Shown in pieces: positions 7,769 to 17,209 of a stretch of 64,000 bases of DNA (position 1 is the stretch's first letter; each line of letters opens with the position of its first letter). The position numbers and the translations under genes are program-made. Below the pieces are notes generated by a model, which was not told where the DNA came from, did no database searches, and saw nothing but the letters and a program-made list of their open reading frames with translations. This DNA comes from Frisingicoccus caecimuris (lineage in GTDB: Bacteria > Bacillota > Clostridia > Lachnospirales > Lachnospiraceae). The stretch is taken from positions 124,001 to 188,000 of the forward strand of contig NZ_SLXA01000004.1 of NCBI RefSeq assembly GCF_004340975.1, read 5' to 3'.

Positions 7769-9520
7769 TCACACTACTGCTTCAACCAGTGTATGATCCT
7801 TAAAATGAATTTCCTGTACCCCTGGTTTTTTATTCTTGTTGAAGTTAAAGCTGAGCATATATCCTCTTTCGAGATGATAGTCATTTAGATATCCCAATAA
7901 CTGCTCCTCCCCACGAGTATTGTATTCATTTCCGTGCCAGATCTTCATCTCGATGATATACTGTTTTCCCAGATAATCTATAATCAGGTCGGTACGTCCC
8001 ATACTGCGCGTACGTGCCTCAATATAATAGTTTCCAATGCCATTAATTAACGGACGAATATACAACATAAACAGTTTTCTTCCATTCTCTTCTACAAATG
8101 CATCCGTACTATTACCGAAACTTTCTGTAAAATGCTCCACAAATTTCTTCAGTATTTTCTCTACATCCAGGCCACTCTCTGTAACAAACTGTCCCTTCAA
8201 TTGCTGCCCGGCATCGTACGTCTTACTATCGATTGCATCCTGCGCAATGAAAAGGTTATAAAACCAGATTTCAAAAATTCTATTTGCTATTGCAACCTGT
8301 CCATCTTCATCCTTCAAAAAACCAAACATGGCACCAATCGATACCAGTTCTGTTCCCAGATTAAACGGAATTCCTTTTCCACAAAATAAAATATCCCGCA
8401 GCATGGTTCCCAGATCAGGATAATCCTTCACCTTCTTTGCCATATCTTCAAATAGAGAATTTGACTCGCGAACCAGTTTGCGAACCGCCTCCAAAATTCC
8501 TGCATGGGTCCAGCTATCATGCATTCCTGCTGTGTACATTTCATCAAGCAGCTGGCAAAGTCTGGATACAAGATACGGGTAACCGGAAGTGTAGTCATAG
8601 ATTTCTCTGGCAATCATATTTGTATCTATAGCTGAATCATGTTCAGATGCATAATCAAGGAGCATGCCATTAATCTGTTCTACAGAAAAGCTCATATCAA
8701 TATCAAAATCCGCAGCAATGTTCCATGGACTATTATCTTTATGTTCCTCTTCCGGTCGCATTTTACGTTTCAGATTACGAATATCACATACCCCGGCGAG
8801 GATTACTGATTGAAATGTAGCAAACCGACTTCTGTTAATATAATAGCCACGTAACTGTGCAAGAAAATCCAGAAAAACCTGATTGTTTGTCGCACTGTCA
8901 ACTTCATCGATCATAAGCACTATCTTCTTTGGAACGGCTGCACAAAGGTTGCTGAGTGCCTGAAACAATTCTACCAATTCAAATTGTTCCCCGGCCTCTT
9001 GCCGCTCTTTTGTAAACTCCTTGAAAGCAGCCTGATATTCCTGACTCCTGCCACTTTCCGTAATTCGGTATGAATTTTCAAAGGCTCTGGCAAATGCCAA
9101 AGAAAAGCTGTTCTCATTTCTGAATTTTGCATCACTCATCTGCATCTGAAAATCCATACTTATGACAAGATAATCCTGACTCAGATATTCTGCCAGAGCA
9201 TGCAATGTTGTCGTCTTTCCAAACTGTCTGGCACGATTGATCATAAAGTATTTTCCTTCATCAACGAGTTTCCTTACCTCAAGAAGTCTCTGTGTCAAAT
9301 CTACCATATAGTGTTCTGCCGGATTACAGATACCGGTCGTATTAAATACGCGGGTTGAAACATTCCTTTTACTCTTTTTTGCAATAAAACTCTCCGGAAT
9401 CATCCATCGGCTTCCCTTTTTTTCTGCACCGGAAATTGCTTTACTGGTACAGAGTTTTGTTATATATCTTTTTGTAACACCAAGGAGCTCTGCAGCTTCC
9501 TTTGTTGTATAATACTTCAT
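7769..9520 (-). CDS. HTH-AAA ATPase-PD-(D/E)XK nuclease-like protein (AAA-ATPase_like family)
   Basis: The 583-residue protein starts with an excisionase/MerR-like helix-turn-helix (YTTKEAAELLGVTKRYITKLC, residues 3-23). An ATPase domain with Walker A NRARQFGKTTTL (about 95) and Walker B IVLMIDEVD (about 200) follows. The end carries a PD-(D/E)XK-like core (RTDLIIDYLGKQYIIEMKIW, about 513-532). This domain order is typical of a family expanded in gut Bacteroidetes and Clostridia whose function is unknown; a role in DNA maintenance or defence is speculation. A decayed paralogue lies immediately upstream. Confidence 0.85.
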   Translation of the reverse strand: MKYYTTKEAAELLGVTKRYITKLCTSKAISGAEKKGSRWMIPESFIAKKSKRNVSTRVFNTTGICNPAEHYMVDLTQRLLEVRKLVDEGKYFMINRARQFGKTTTLHALAEYLSQDYLVISMDFQMQMSDAKFRNENSFSLAFARAFENSYRITESGRSQEYQAAFKEFTKERQEAGEQFELVELFQALSNLCAAVPKKIVLMIDEVDSATNNQVFLDFLAQLRGYYINRSRFATFQSVILAGVCDIRNLKRKMRPEEEHKDNSPWNIAADFDIDMSFSVEQINGMLLDYASEHDSAIDTNMIAREIYDYTSGYPYLVSRLCQLLDEMYTAGMHDSWTHAGILEAVRKLVRESNSLFEDMAKKVKDYPDLGTMLRDILFCGKGIPFNLGTELVSIGAMFGFLKDEDGQVAIANRIFEIWFYNLFIAQDAIDSKTYDAGQQLKGQFVTESGLDVEKILKKFVEHFTESFGNSTDAFVEENGRKLFMLYIRPLINGIGNYYIEARTRSMGRTDLIIDYLGKQYIIEMKIWHGNEYNTRGEEQLLGYLNDYHLERGYMLSFNFNKNKKPGVQEIHFKDHTLVEAVV

Positions 9521-9632
9521 ATGCTTGGCTCCTCTCCTTTGATTGTATACTTATTTTATTATATTGTTCTCATTTTTTCAATCTTTAGTTCTCATTTTTT
9601 ATATTTAGTTCCCTTATAATGATTTTTAGTTC

Positions 9633-11277
9633 CTATTCGGAAAAACCTATCGCAATCTCTACATTTTTACCTGCAAAGGCGATGCCGTATTTTACGATTT
9701 CCTTGATTCCACGGTCCTTCATATCCGTATCATAGTGCTTATCCTCAATCTGCTTTAAAGCCTCAGCGGCGGATGCAGACAAACCAGCATCATCCTTTGT
9801 CGCTTTGAATTCCATGATAACCCCCGGCAAAGAATGTACCTTAGGCTCCAACACAAGATCGAATCTTCACTCTCCGAATTCCCTATTTGATCTGATGTAA
9901 TATCTTGAGGACATGCCTGCTGCCAGTCCAAACATCATGCCATGGTAAAAGCCCTCTGATGCTCCATCAAAACAACTGATGCAGGTGATCATATATTTTC
10001 GAAAGAATTCCTGAAGTTTCTTCCCATCATTCAGATACAATGCTTTTTCAAGTCCTGCCATGACATTGCCATCCACTGTCCCCCTGAGCCAGGATAAAAT
10101 CTCTGTATTGTAAACTCTGCGAATCTCCTTATTCGGTAACGCCAGCTCCATAAATGTCCCAAATTCTGTTTCAACCGAATCGCTTACAGGTTTTAAATAT
10201 CCTGCAAGTAACAAGAAGCTGAAGATGGTATCTGTTCCATCCGTTATCCTCGGATAGATGACATCCATATTTAACGATGCCTGAACGGTCTGCCCCTGCA
10301 GCAGTGCAAAAAGATTCTCTGCAATATCCGGTGTAAGAGATATCATGATCTCCCGGATAATCTCATTATCACTGGTATTGGTCCAATATGGTTTCGCCTG
10401 GCAGTTATTATAGAAATAATTGGCAACAGACCAAGGATTATAGATTTCTGTACTTCCGAAGCGATACCCATCGTACCACTCTCGAAGTTCTTCCAGTTTT
10501 GTCTCCTGTCCGTAGTATGCTGCCATGGTGTTCACTTCGTCCACGGTAAATCCAAAGTATTTACTGTATTTCTCATCAAGTACAGAATTTACGATTGGAT
10601 TATTAAGTCCACTAAACAGATTCTCCTTTGATACGAGGAGGATGCCGGTAAGGACACCAAAAGCAAGAGAAGGGTTATCCTTAAGACCACCGGATTAAGG
10701 CTGTCGCTTGTAAAAAGCTCATCGTGCCGCATAAATTCATCACGAATCACATTTTTAATTGTCGCATACTGGCCCAATCCGAAAACTTTGCATCTTTGAA
10801 AGTGATGGAAATCACCGGAAATGCACCTTGCATCTTCTGATATTTTTCACCGCACGCCCAAATCTGTTTATCTTTGAAGTAAATAGAAGTATCCTCTTTC
10901 GTTTTTTCAAAAAAGGTTTTACGCATATCAAGGGCAAGTGTTTTGCCAAATCTTCGTGGTCTGGTAAACAAAATGACCGGAACCTGATCGTCAATCAAAT
11001 CACGAATCAGAAGCGTTTTATCTACATAATAACTGTTCTTTACCACATCCATGTAAGATGTATTCCCAACTGCGCAAGAAAGAATCCCTTTATTTCTTTT
11101 TTCAGGTTTTACGGTACCTAGGTATGCATATACAGTCTCTTCCGGAATTTTCCATCCACGGCCCTTTTGCAAAGCACCTGCCAGCTTTCCGTCATTGCAT
11201 AATCCTACTACTCTTCTGGTTGATAATCCCAGTATTTCAGCAGCTTCTTTCGTTGAAATATATCTAATATCGGTCAT
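9633..11277 (-). pseudogene. Decayed HTH-AAA ATPase-PD-(D/E)XK paralogue
   Basis: Reading from 11277, the start encodes the same helix-turn-helix and ATPase opening as the neighbour (STKEAAEILGLSTRRVVGLC, then RPRRFGKTLALDMRKTF). The frame shifts near 10780 and again near 10675, where the FGVLTGILLVSKENLFSG segment continues in another frame. An in-frame TGA at 9867-9869 separates the middle part from the nuclease tail (PGVIMEFKATKDD). At least three lesions show the gene is dead. It represents a different subfamily from the intact neighbour, so this is not a recent duplication. Confidence 0.85.
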
Positions 11278-11438
11278 GTTATCGCCACTTTCGGAAATAG
11301 TATAGTATCTATCGAAAATTTCAGCAATGTGTTTCCGTTAACTTTCCGATATGTTCCCTCTGTATTTCTGAGGAAATGCCCGGTTCTTTGCGTTTGTTCT
11401 TTTTTCTTATTCCTCCTCATCCTCCGCAATCAGTCGCT

Positions 11439-11600
11439 TCAGCATATACGCCCTGTTATCCAGGAAAATCTTTGTAATCTGATATCAATAAAACCTTCGG
11501 TGTAGCCATTGAAAACAATCTCTATGCACAACTCAATCGTGTTCATACTTCCTTTCTTCTGCTGCACATCCAAAGTCCAGGTCTTGCTTTTTAATTTCAT
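11439..11600 (-). CDS. Small ORF coupled to the upstream gene, probably a gene remnant
   Basis: A 53-codon frame starts at an ATG that overlaps the stop of the 322-residue gene (TAATG). It encodes MKLKSKTWTLDVQQKKGS followed by MNTIELCIEIVFNGYTEG. A -1/+1 shift near 11470 would extend it to a charged tail ending RLIAEDEEE. This suggests a frameshifted longer gene. Not recognised. Confidence 0.3.
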   Translation of the reverse strand: MKLKSKTWTLDVQQKKGSMNTIELCIEIVFNGYTEGFIDIRLQRFSWITGRIC

Positions 11601-12568
11601 TACTCCCAAATACTTGAAATTGTTTCTGCGCTCAGTAATTCTTGTAAATTCACATATCGACAGGAACGAACAGGCTTTTTGTTATTTCCCATAGGTATTT
11701 TATCAATTTTCTTTGCTTTATCTTTAAAATAAATAATATACTTACCAGTTTCCTTATATTTTTCAATTCTGTCAACAGAAGCGTAATATGTAACACCTGA
11801 TACAGGAGCCACCTGATATGCAGCAACATATTTTATTCTATTTAACATCGGTGCAGAAATTCTTACGGCATACCAACAATTTTCTCCAAGGAATACCTGA
11901 TTAAATCCTTCTTCCATAGCTGGAACAATGATAGTGTCTAATTCATCCACATCTGCTGTTTCTTCATTGTCTACGTCAATTTCCTGATCATCATAGAAAG
12001 GTGTAAATTTATGAACAATGTCTCCGTTTGCTTTATAGGACTCAAACTCTAAAACAGTAATTTCATCATTTAACTTAGATTGAACTCTTTCCAACTGCTC
12101 TGTATATTCATCTATAATGACAATAATAGAAATTGGCATTTCATAAATCACATGGTACAAAAGCTCTGTTTCATCGCTGAATTTTGTTTTTGAATCTTGG
12201 ACGTAATTTTTTAGCATCTTCTGTTTTTCAGAGTCTTTTGCGATTTCTTCCATTAAAATATTTTTCAATTTATACTTATTATCATCAAAAGCCATCGAAA
12301 ACTTCAAAAGCTGTTCTGCTATATGACCATAAAGGTCATGACTTTCCATCTCTATCTCAATAAAATATAATTTGGGTTCTGTATGAAAAGTCAAATCTAA
12401 GCAATATCCATCAGGAATGGTATTCCCAATCTTCTTTTTGATTTCAAAGTAAATTGACTTTTCTCCGAAGATAGCAGTTTTATTTTTCACAATTTCCTGT
12501 TCAAATTCATTCTCCGTATTATATTTATAGGGTTCTAAAATACCTTGTTTTGTAATTAATTTGTACAT
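11600..12568 (-). CDS. Uncharacterised protein with a possible PD-(D/E)XK-like core
   Basis: The protein has 322 residues. Residues about 52-76 (DGYCLDLTFHTEPKLYFIEIEMES) place an Asp and an ExE pair on adjacent strands, reminiscent of a PD-(D/E)XK nuclease core with Glu in place of Lys. The C-terminal half carries an acidic linker (DVDNEETADVDELD) and a beta-rich tail. The start is four bases after the stop of a 52-codon ORF, so the two are co-transcribed. I do not recognise the family; a DNA-processing or restriction-like role is a guess. Confidence 0.55.
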   Translation of the reverse strand: MYKLITKQGILEPYKYNTENEFEQEIVKNKTAIFGEKSIYFEIKKKIGNTIPDGYCLDLTFHTEPKLYFIEIEMESHDLYGHIAEQLLKFSMAFDDNKYKLKNILMEEIAKDSEKQKMLKNYVQDSKTKFSDETELLYHVIYEMPISIIVIIDEYTEQLERVQSKLNDEITVLEFESYKANGDIVHKFTPFYDDQEIDVDNEETADVDELDTIIVPAMEEGFNQVFLGENCWYAVRISAPMLNRIKYVAAYQVAPVSGVTYYASVDRIEKYKETGKYIIYFKDKAKKIDKIPMGNNKKPVRSCRYVNLQELLSAETISSIWE

Positions 12569-12572
12569 ATTC

Positions 12573-12731
12573 TCACTTACTTTCCGTAAACTTCATTATT
12601 TCGTCAATAGTACAATTCGGTGTTCCGCATATCTTTTCGACAGACTGCATGGAAATATATTCATTTCTTCCCAATTTGGCGAGAATATTCCCGCTGATTT
12701 CCAAACGATATTGTAATTCAATTTTTTTCAT
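12573..12731 (-). CDS. Small ORF upstream of the 322-residue gene, likely a nuclease/transposase tail remnant
   Basis: This 52-residue frame (starting MKKIELQYRLEISGNILAK) ends four bases before the next start. The same frame continues upstream of the ATG, as expected if it is the C-terminal piece of a decayed Rpn-type protein. It may still be translated and coupled to the downstream gene. Function unknown. Confidence 0.35.
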   Translation of the reverse strand: MKKIELQYRLEISGNILAKLGRNEYISMQSVEKICGTPNCTIDEIMKFTESK

Positions 12732-13050
12732 ATCCTTTTTAGCCAAAAGTTTTCACAGTCTTTCATAGCATACTGCCATGTCTGTACCTCCATGTATAAC
12801 TACACAAATTGTATCACGTTCTCATTAGATTGAATACCTCAAAGATTTTGATTCTCCATATTTCAGCTGCAAATTAATAAATTACTTTCGGACAGCTGGC
12901 TACCTTCAACAACTGTAACCTCACCACATTCTTCATTTAATCATAATAGGTTCTTTATGAATATTATAATACCAAGTTATTACGTTCTAAAAAATATAAA
13001 TATTGAAGAATTAACCTGTCTTATTTCGCATATCAGGATAAAACAGCAAA
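12732..13050. other. Gene-free AT-rich interval
   Basis: About 320 bp with no supported coding frame, RNA gene or strong repeat. It separates the remnant cluster from the truncated kptA gene. Confidence 0.5.
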
Positions 13051-13563
13051 CTAGAGCGCAAAAAAAGAACAGTTCATATCTCCATGAGATTGAAAGAATT
13101 CATAACCGTCATGGTACATCTGACTCGCAAGTACTTCATACACCACAGGTCTCCCATGTCTTGAGCCGACAATGGTTGCAGTTGCTTCATCGCCAGATAA
13201 ATGGACATAGAGACGGCTCCTTGGAATTAGTCCTTGTTCATCAATCGAGATTACATATTTTTCTCCCGTTCCGTGATATAAGATTACTGGCGGCTGCTTC
13301 TTCGGAAGTTCTACATCCACGTCAATGGAATGACCTTGATTTGCTCTGATCAAAGTTTTGCCTTCATTAAAAGAATATCTCTGCTTGCTATCTGTTGCCA
13401 CAATCTTCTCAAGCATTGCCATATCAATGTACTGTGTCTTTGAGATACCGGCCAAAAGTTCTTCAACACTTGCCCATCCATGTTCATCTAACGAGATTCC
13501 GATAGTATCTGGCCTGTGTCGGAGAATCAAACTGATAAATCTGCTTGTTTTATTTAAATCCAT
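13051..13563 (-). CDS. kptA: RNA 2'-phosphotransferase KptA/Tpt1-like, C-terminus altered
   Basis: The 170 residues open with the KptA signature LNKTSRFISLILRHRPDTIGISLDEHGW and include LYHGTGEKYVISIDEQGLIPRSRLYVHLS and GRPVVYEV, the NAD- and RNA-binding regions. The enzyme transfers a 2'-phosphate from RNA to NAD, releasing nicotinamide and ADP-ribose 1'',2''-cyclic phosphate; some homologues also ADP-ribosylate RNA ends. Family members usually end with a tail like NGVWLT plus about ten residues. Here the frame diverges after YEFFQS into HGDMNCSFFAL and stops, so the last strand is lost. Activity is therefore doubtful. Confidence 0.85.
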   Translation of the reverse strand: MDLNKTSRFISLILRHRPDTIGISLDEHGWASVEELLAGISKTQYIDMAMLEKIVATDSKQRYSFNEGKTLIRANQGHSIDVDVELPKKQPPVILYHGTGEKYVISIDEQGLIPRSRLYVHLSGDEATATIVGSRHGRPVVYEVLASQMYHDGYEFFQSHGDMNCSFFAL

Positions 13564-13639
13564 TTACATCACTTCCTTCCGTACCATTAATGAAGTTCTT
13601 TCAGTTCCTCCATTGTATATCCCATCAGATTAACGCTTT

Positions 13640-13990
13640 CTATTCCCTCAATATTTTCTCCATTGCCTTGCCTCTGGCAAGTTCATCCACCAGCTTATCG
13701 AGATACCGAATATCACGCATCAGCGAATTTTCAACATTTTCGACTCGAACACCACATACAACGCCGATAATCTTCTCCCGGTTCGGATTCATTGCCGGAG
13801 CCTGTCGGAAGAAATCGCCATAGAAAATCTCACTATCCATGAGGTCATCAATCTGCTGCGCGGTGTACCCGGTAAGCCAGGAGGTGACTTCTTCAACCTC
13901 TGCCCTGGTGCGTCCTTTACGCTCGGCTTTTGCTATCAGAAGGCCATATACTTTGGAAAAGGACATGGCAAATACCTTTTCATTCTCCAT
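13640..13990 (-). CDS. DUF2200 family protein
   Basis: The 116-residue protein matches the compact DUF2200 family from start to end (FAMSFSKVYGLLIAKAERKGRTRAEVEEVTSWLTGY, then NPNREKIIGVVCGVRVE). It has no signal peptide or membrane segment. The function is unknown. It sits in a minus-strand run of small accessory genes and is separated from its neighbour by 16 bp. Confidence 0.85.
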   Translation of the reverse strand: MENEKVFAMSFSKVYGLLIAKAERKGRTRAEVEEVTSWLTGYTAQQIDDLMDSEIFYGDFFRQAPAMNPNREKIIGVVCGVRVENVENSLMRDIRYLDKLVDELARGKAMEKILRE

Positions 13991-14005
13991 GATTCTTTTT
14001 CTCCA

Positions 14006-14278
14006 TTACTTGTGTTTTTTGTTTTTCTTCGATCGGTTATCCATGTACTCATGAGCCAGGATATCCTTCAGAACCAGCATGGCATCCTGTTCTGAATAAT
14101 TGTAATCTTCCTGCAGTTCCGTGAGCATACGACGGATCTCGGTAGCATATTTCGGAATATCCACTTCTTTCTGATAAGTGGCAAGCACAGAATACTTTGT
14201 ACTCCAGGCCTTGGTCCAATCCACCTTTTCCTGTTCTTCTTCGGTTGTATTTCTAATGATCTCTTCTATCTGCTTCAT
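14006..14278 (-). CDS. Conserved hypothetical protein, 90 residues
   Basis: The start at ATG 14278 is set by GAGGAGG seven bases upstream, within the DUF1905 gene's stop region. The protein is charged and helical (KQIEEIIRNTTEEEQEKVDW), ending in a Lys-rich tail. It is probably translated together with the 226-residue gene just upstream. I do not recognise a family. Confidence 0.65.
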   Translation of the reverse strand: MKQIEEIIRNTTEEEQEKVDWTKAWSTKYSVLATYQKEVDIPKYATEIRRMLTELQEDYNYSEQDAMLVLKDILAHEYMDNRSKKNKKHK

Positions 14279-14289
14279 GATATTCCTCC

Positions 14290-14970
14290 TCATGCATGGT
14301 TCCCGGTTTCGTAGCACCACAAGGTAATTCTTTTTATCAGTTCTTCATCGACCTTGCCGTAAGGAATACGAATCGTTCCTTTATCCGTCTTATACCCTTT
14401 CAATGCTTCAGCAAATTCTTCAACTGCTGCAGGGCCCGGATACAAGCCGATGTGTTTCTTCGAAGCAGCAAAATGAACAATGTTATGACCTTTCCAATAG
14501 GTCGGCATACTCCATGAAATGCGTTCTTCCGCTTCCGGTAATGCACTGCGAAGAATCTGACGGATATATTGCAGATCTTCCTGTTTATCTTCATCCTGGC
14601 TCAGGATGTATTCATCGATCGTCTTTGGCTTTTCACCGCAGTAATGACTTTGCTCTTTTTTCTTAAACTCTCTGCCACATTTGGGACATTGCCACATTGG
14701 ACTTTTCTCACTATCTCTTTCATGAAGAACCACTTCAACCATATCACCAAAACTCTTGCCAATCTGCTTGCGTATCTGTTTTGTAACGCCGATAATGTAA
14801 CATGGAGTTCCCATTTTTACCACTTGCCCACGATACGGACTACCATCAAATGTAGCATTTACCAACAAACGCCCTTTTCCAAAAAGCTCTTTGATATCGT
14901 AAGGAACCTCTACATAGGCGGCATCCATATTCTCATTTTGAAGAATTTTTGCACAAAATTTTAATTCCAT
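14290..14970 (-). CDS. DUF1905-zinc ribbon-DUF1801 fusion protein
   Basis: Residues 1-85 fit DUF1905 (KFCAKILQNENMDAAYVEVPYDIKELFGKGR), which often binds small ligands or pairs with YdhG-type domains. Residues 95-115 hold a CPKC...HYCG zinc-binding site. Residues 120-226 fit the DUF1801/YdhG fold (ISWSMPTYWKGHNIVHFAASKKHIGLYPGP). Such proteins are widespread in Firmicutes and uncharacterised. Its 3' end carries the ribosome binding site of the next gene. Confidence 0.8.
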   Translation of the reverse strand: MELKFCAKILQNENMDAAYVEVPYDIKELFGKGRLLVNATFDGSPYRGQVVKMGTPCYIIGVTKQIRKQIGKSFGDMVEVVLHERDSEKSPMWQCPKCGREFKKKEQSHYCGEKPKTIDEYILSQDEDKQEDLQYIRQILRSALPEAEERISWSMPTYWKGHNIVHFAASKKHIGLYPGPAAVEEFAEALKGYKTDKGTIRIPYGKVDEELIKRITLWCYETGNHA

Positions 14971-15068
14971 ATTATTTGCCTTTCATTCTGTGAATATCAT
15001 CCTCCGCAAATTTCGTTCTCTCGAGTTCTAAAAACAGGAATTTGAGGGTACTTTATGTATATAAAATA

Positions 15069-16199
15069 TCAATCTTCAAACTCTTTTAACTCGTCAAGCG
15101 GGTCTTTTGAAGTATCAATTCTCATACCATCCTTCAACCAATCTGCTTTACTGTAACCAGTTCCTGTCAATTCAAATATTTCGCCTTTATACCCTACAGC
15201 TTTAACCCATCCCCATTCAACAAGTCGGTCTAACGCCTCTTCCCATCTTGCTGATTCTCTTTTCGAGTTATCAGCCATAAACGGCTTGCCAGACGTAAAA
15301 ATCTGAGTAGGCGAGCTAAGCGTCTGTGACTTTATAATTTGACCATCACCATCAGCTGCATACACTAAGAGAAAAGCCGATTCCACAGGAATGTTGCCAA
15401 CATCATCTTGACCTACAACTGATTTACCTTCCTCTGTATTTCCAATAATTAATGTCTCGTTTTCGACCCGAAATAATTTATGGATATCTTCACTCGTTAC
15501 TGTAGGGATTTCCTCCCAACTTAACCGGTTATTCTCCATATCGGTAAGTTTACTGCCAAATTGAGACAGCATGTCTTTCATTTCTTCTAACATTTTCTGT
15601 TGATGCTCTCCAAATTCAGCGTTGGCCTTGTTTCGCCCTTCTGCCTCTTCATTGATTACATCTACGATATCTCGATATCGAACCCATCCAGCATATTCAT
15701 CAACGTAGTTAATGGCCTTGCTAAATGTCGGTGATGCTTTATACTTTAAACTATTTATGTCTGTGAAAAAATCAACAGTATTTCCGTCATTCTTTACCCT
15801 ATTTCTGAATTCCTCCAGCATTTTCATTTTCGTATATTTGTCATATTTTTCGTCTCCAATATCCTGTTCACTTTCAGTGATTGCTGAAGACTCCTTAATC
15901 AATACAAGCACCGGTAGTCCCTTGACTTTTGCATAATTGTATTCTTTCTCCGTGTAGCTTATACCTGCTTCTTCATCGATTGAGCCATACCGCCCTCCAA
16001 TAACAAGAAGGTAAAAATCGCACTCATCAATCATCTTTGTTATAACATTCCATTGGCTTGTAGGCGCAGCGTGAAATTGCTCCATTCCCACGGGAATGAA
16101 ATTATTCTCAAGCGCTACCCCCATTAATGCCTGTCTTTCATTTTTGAGGTCTTCATAGGTAGAACTAATAAAAACAGAAAACTTCCGTACATTCTTCAT
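15069..16199 (-). CDS. DUF4062-domain protein (TIR/STALD-like N-terminal domain)
   Basis: The N-terminal 150 residues match DUF4062 (VFISSTYEDLKNERQALMGVALE, then LLVIGGRYGSIDEEAGISYTEKEYNYA), a Rossmann-like fold related to TIR domains and often found fused to signalling or defence modules. A coiled-coil region (about 190-230) links to a C-terminal domain of about 130 residues that I do not recognise, though the end (RWEEALDRLVEWGWV) resembles a winged helix. A role in nucleotide signalling or phage defence is suggested by the family; nothing here proves it. The gene stands alone. Confidence 0.75.
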   Translation of the reverse strand: MKNVRKFSVFISSTYEDLKNERQALMGVALENNFIPVGMEQFHAAPTSQWNVITKMIDECDFYLLVIGGRYGSIDEEAGISYTEKEYNYAKVKGLPVLVLIKESSAITESEQDIGDEKYDKYTKMKMLEEFRNRVKNDGNTVDFFTDINSLKYKASPTFSKAINYVDEYAGWVRYRDIVDVINEEAEGRNKANAEFGEHQQKMLEEMKDMLSQFGSKLTDMENNRLSWEEIPTVTSEDIHKLFRVENETLIIGNTEEGKSVVGQDDVGNIPVESAFLLVYAADGDGQIIKSQTLSSPTQIFTSGKPFMADNSKRESARWEEALDRLVEWGWVKAVGYKGEIFELTGTGYSKADWLKDGMRIDTSKDPLDELKEFED

Positions 16200-16308
16200 A
16201 TCAATATTCTCCTCGTATATTTTTCTTTTATCATTTCACAGTATAATCAATTGCCCGAAAAGTCGGAATTTACCAACTTTACAAACACCGATTTTCTCAT
16301 CGTTCTAA

Positions 16309-16743
16309 TCACTGCAATCCAGCCACGAAGGATACTGCTGCTTTCAGATCATTTCCATCCGGATGACCTTTTGCAATACCACCCACCAATTTAAACGGTC
16401 CAAAAGTGTCATATCCTTTACAGCCAAATTTTCCGATAATGTCCGTTTTCTTCTCTTTCAAAATAACTTCCAGTGGTTTATATGCTGCATTTCCACCGTA
16501 AGTACAGATCATAAATACCTTTTTATTCTCCGGCAGATTTTCAGAAGCAAACTTTAAGATTGTCTGATGAAATTTTGAAAAATATATACCGGATGCAAAA
16601 CCAATCCGGTCATAATCCGACAGATCTGCTTTTGGCTGCTGAACGGCATCAATCAGATCAACATTACATTCCTTTGCTATTTTCTCTACCAGTTTCTTTG
16701 TATTTCCGTGATGTACAGATGCATAAACAATTACTGTCTTCAT
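16309..16743 (-). CDS. Flavodoxin-family protein
   Basis: Residues 1-144 fit a short flavodoxin fold: VIVYASVHHGNTKKLVEKIAKE at the N terminus is the FMN phosphate loop. IGFASGIYFSKFH and CTYGGNAAYK supply the two other FMN-contact loops. It is probably a cytoplasmic one-electron carrier or flavodoxin-like reductase. The start at ATG 16743 is supported by GGGAGG seven bases upstream, located inside the 3' end of the acetyltransferase gene; the two genes overlap by 80 bp. Confidence 0.85.
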   Translation of the reverse strand: MKTVIVYASVHHGNTKKLVEKIAKECNVDLIDAVQQPKADLSDYDRIGFASGIYFSKFHQTILKFASENLPENKKVFMICTYGGNAAYKPLEVILKEKKTDIIGKFGCKGYDTFGPFKLVGGIAKGHPDGNDLKAAVSFVAGLQ

Positions 16744-17179
16744 TTTTACCTCCCGCCTGACGATACCATTCCATCGTATATTCTTCTTCTGATGTATTTT
16801 CATCTGTTTCCTGATTCACAATTTTAAATCCACGATGCTGATAGAACACTACCGCTCTCATATTTTTCTTATACACATTCAGTTGCAACTGATCATTTAA
16901 ATTCATAACGGTGCGAAGCAGTTCTGTTCCGATCCCTTTTGATTGTTCCGTTGCCCTTACAAAGATCCCGGCTATATAAGTATCTGTCAAACCAATAAAT
17001 CCCTGAATCTCCTCATTTTCTTCTGCCACAAATACTTCTGCTTCAGGAATCAGTTTTCTGACCATATCATAATTCTTTTTCCAGTAATCTGCTTCTATAA
17101 AAGAATGGCTCTCTATATTTGCATGAAGCCATAAGGCCATTACTTCGTCCAGATCTCTTGTTTCAAATCTTCGAATCAT
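16664..17179 (-). CDS. GNAT-family N-acetyltransferase
   Basis: The 171-residue protein carries the GNAT core: RRFETRDLDEVMALW at the start, FIGLTDTYIAGIFVRATEQSKGIGTELLRTV with the acetyl-CoA pyrophosphate loop, and VVFYQHRGFKIV near the end. It resembles YjaB-type acetyltransferases of about 145 residues. The last 25 residues (AGGKNEDSNCLCICTSRKY) are an extension read through the start of the flavodoxin gene, so an ancestral stop may have been lost. The substrate is unknown. Confidence 0.85.
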   Translation of the reverse strand: MIRRFETRDLDEVMALWLHANIESHSFIEADYWKKNYDMVRKLIPEAEVFVAEENEEIQGFIGLTDTYIAGIFVRATEQSKGIGTELLRTVMNLNDQLQLNVYKKNMRAVVFYQHRGFKIVNQETDENTSEEEYTMEWYRQAGGKNEDSNCLCICTSRKYKETGRENSKGM

Positions 17180-17209
17180 TTTCCAGTACCATAATTACTC
17201 AACTTTTCT

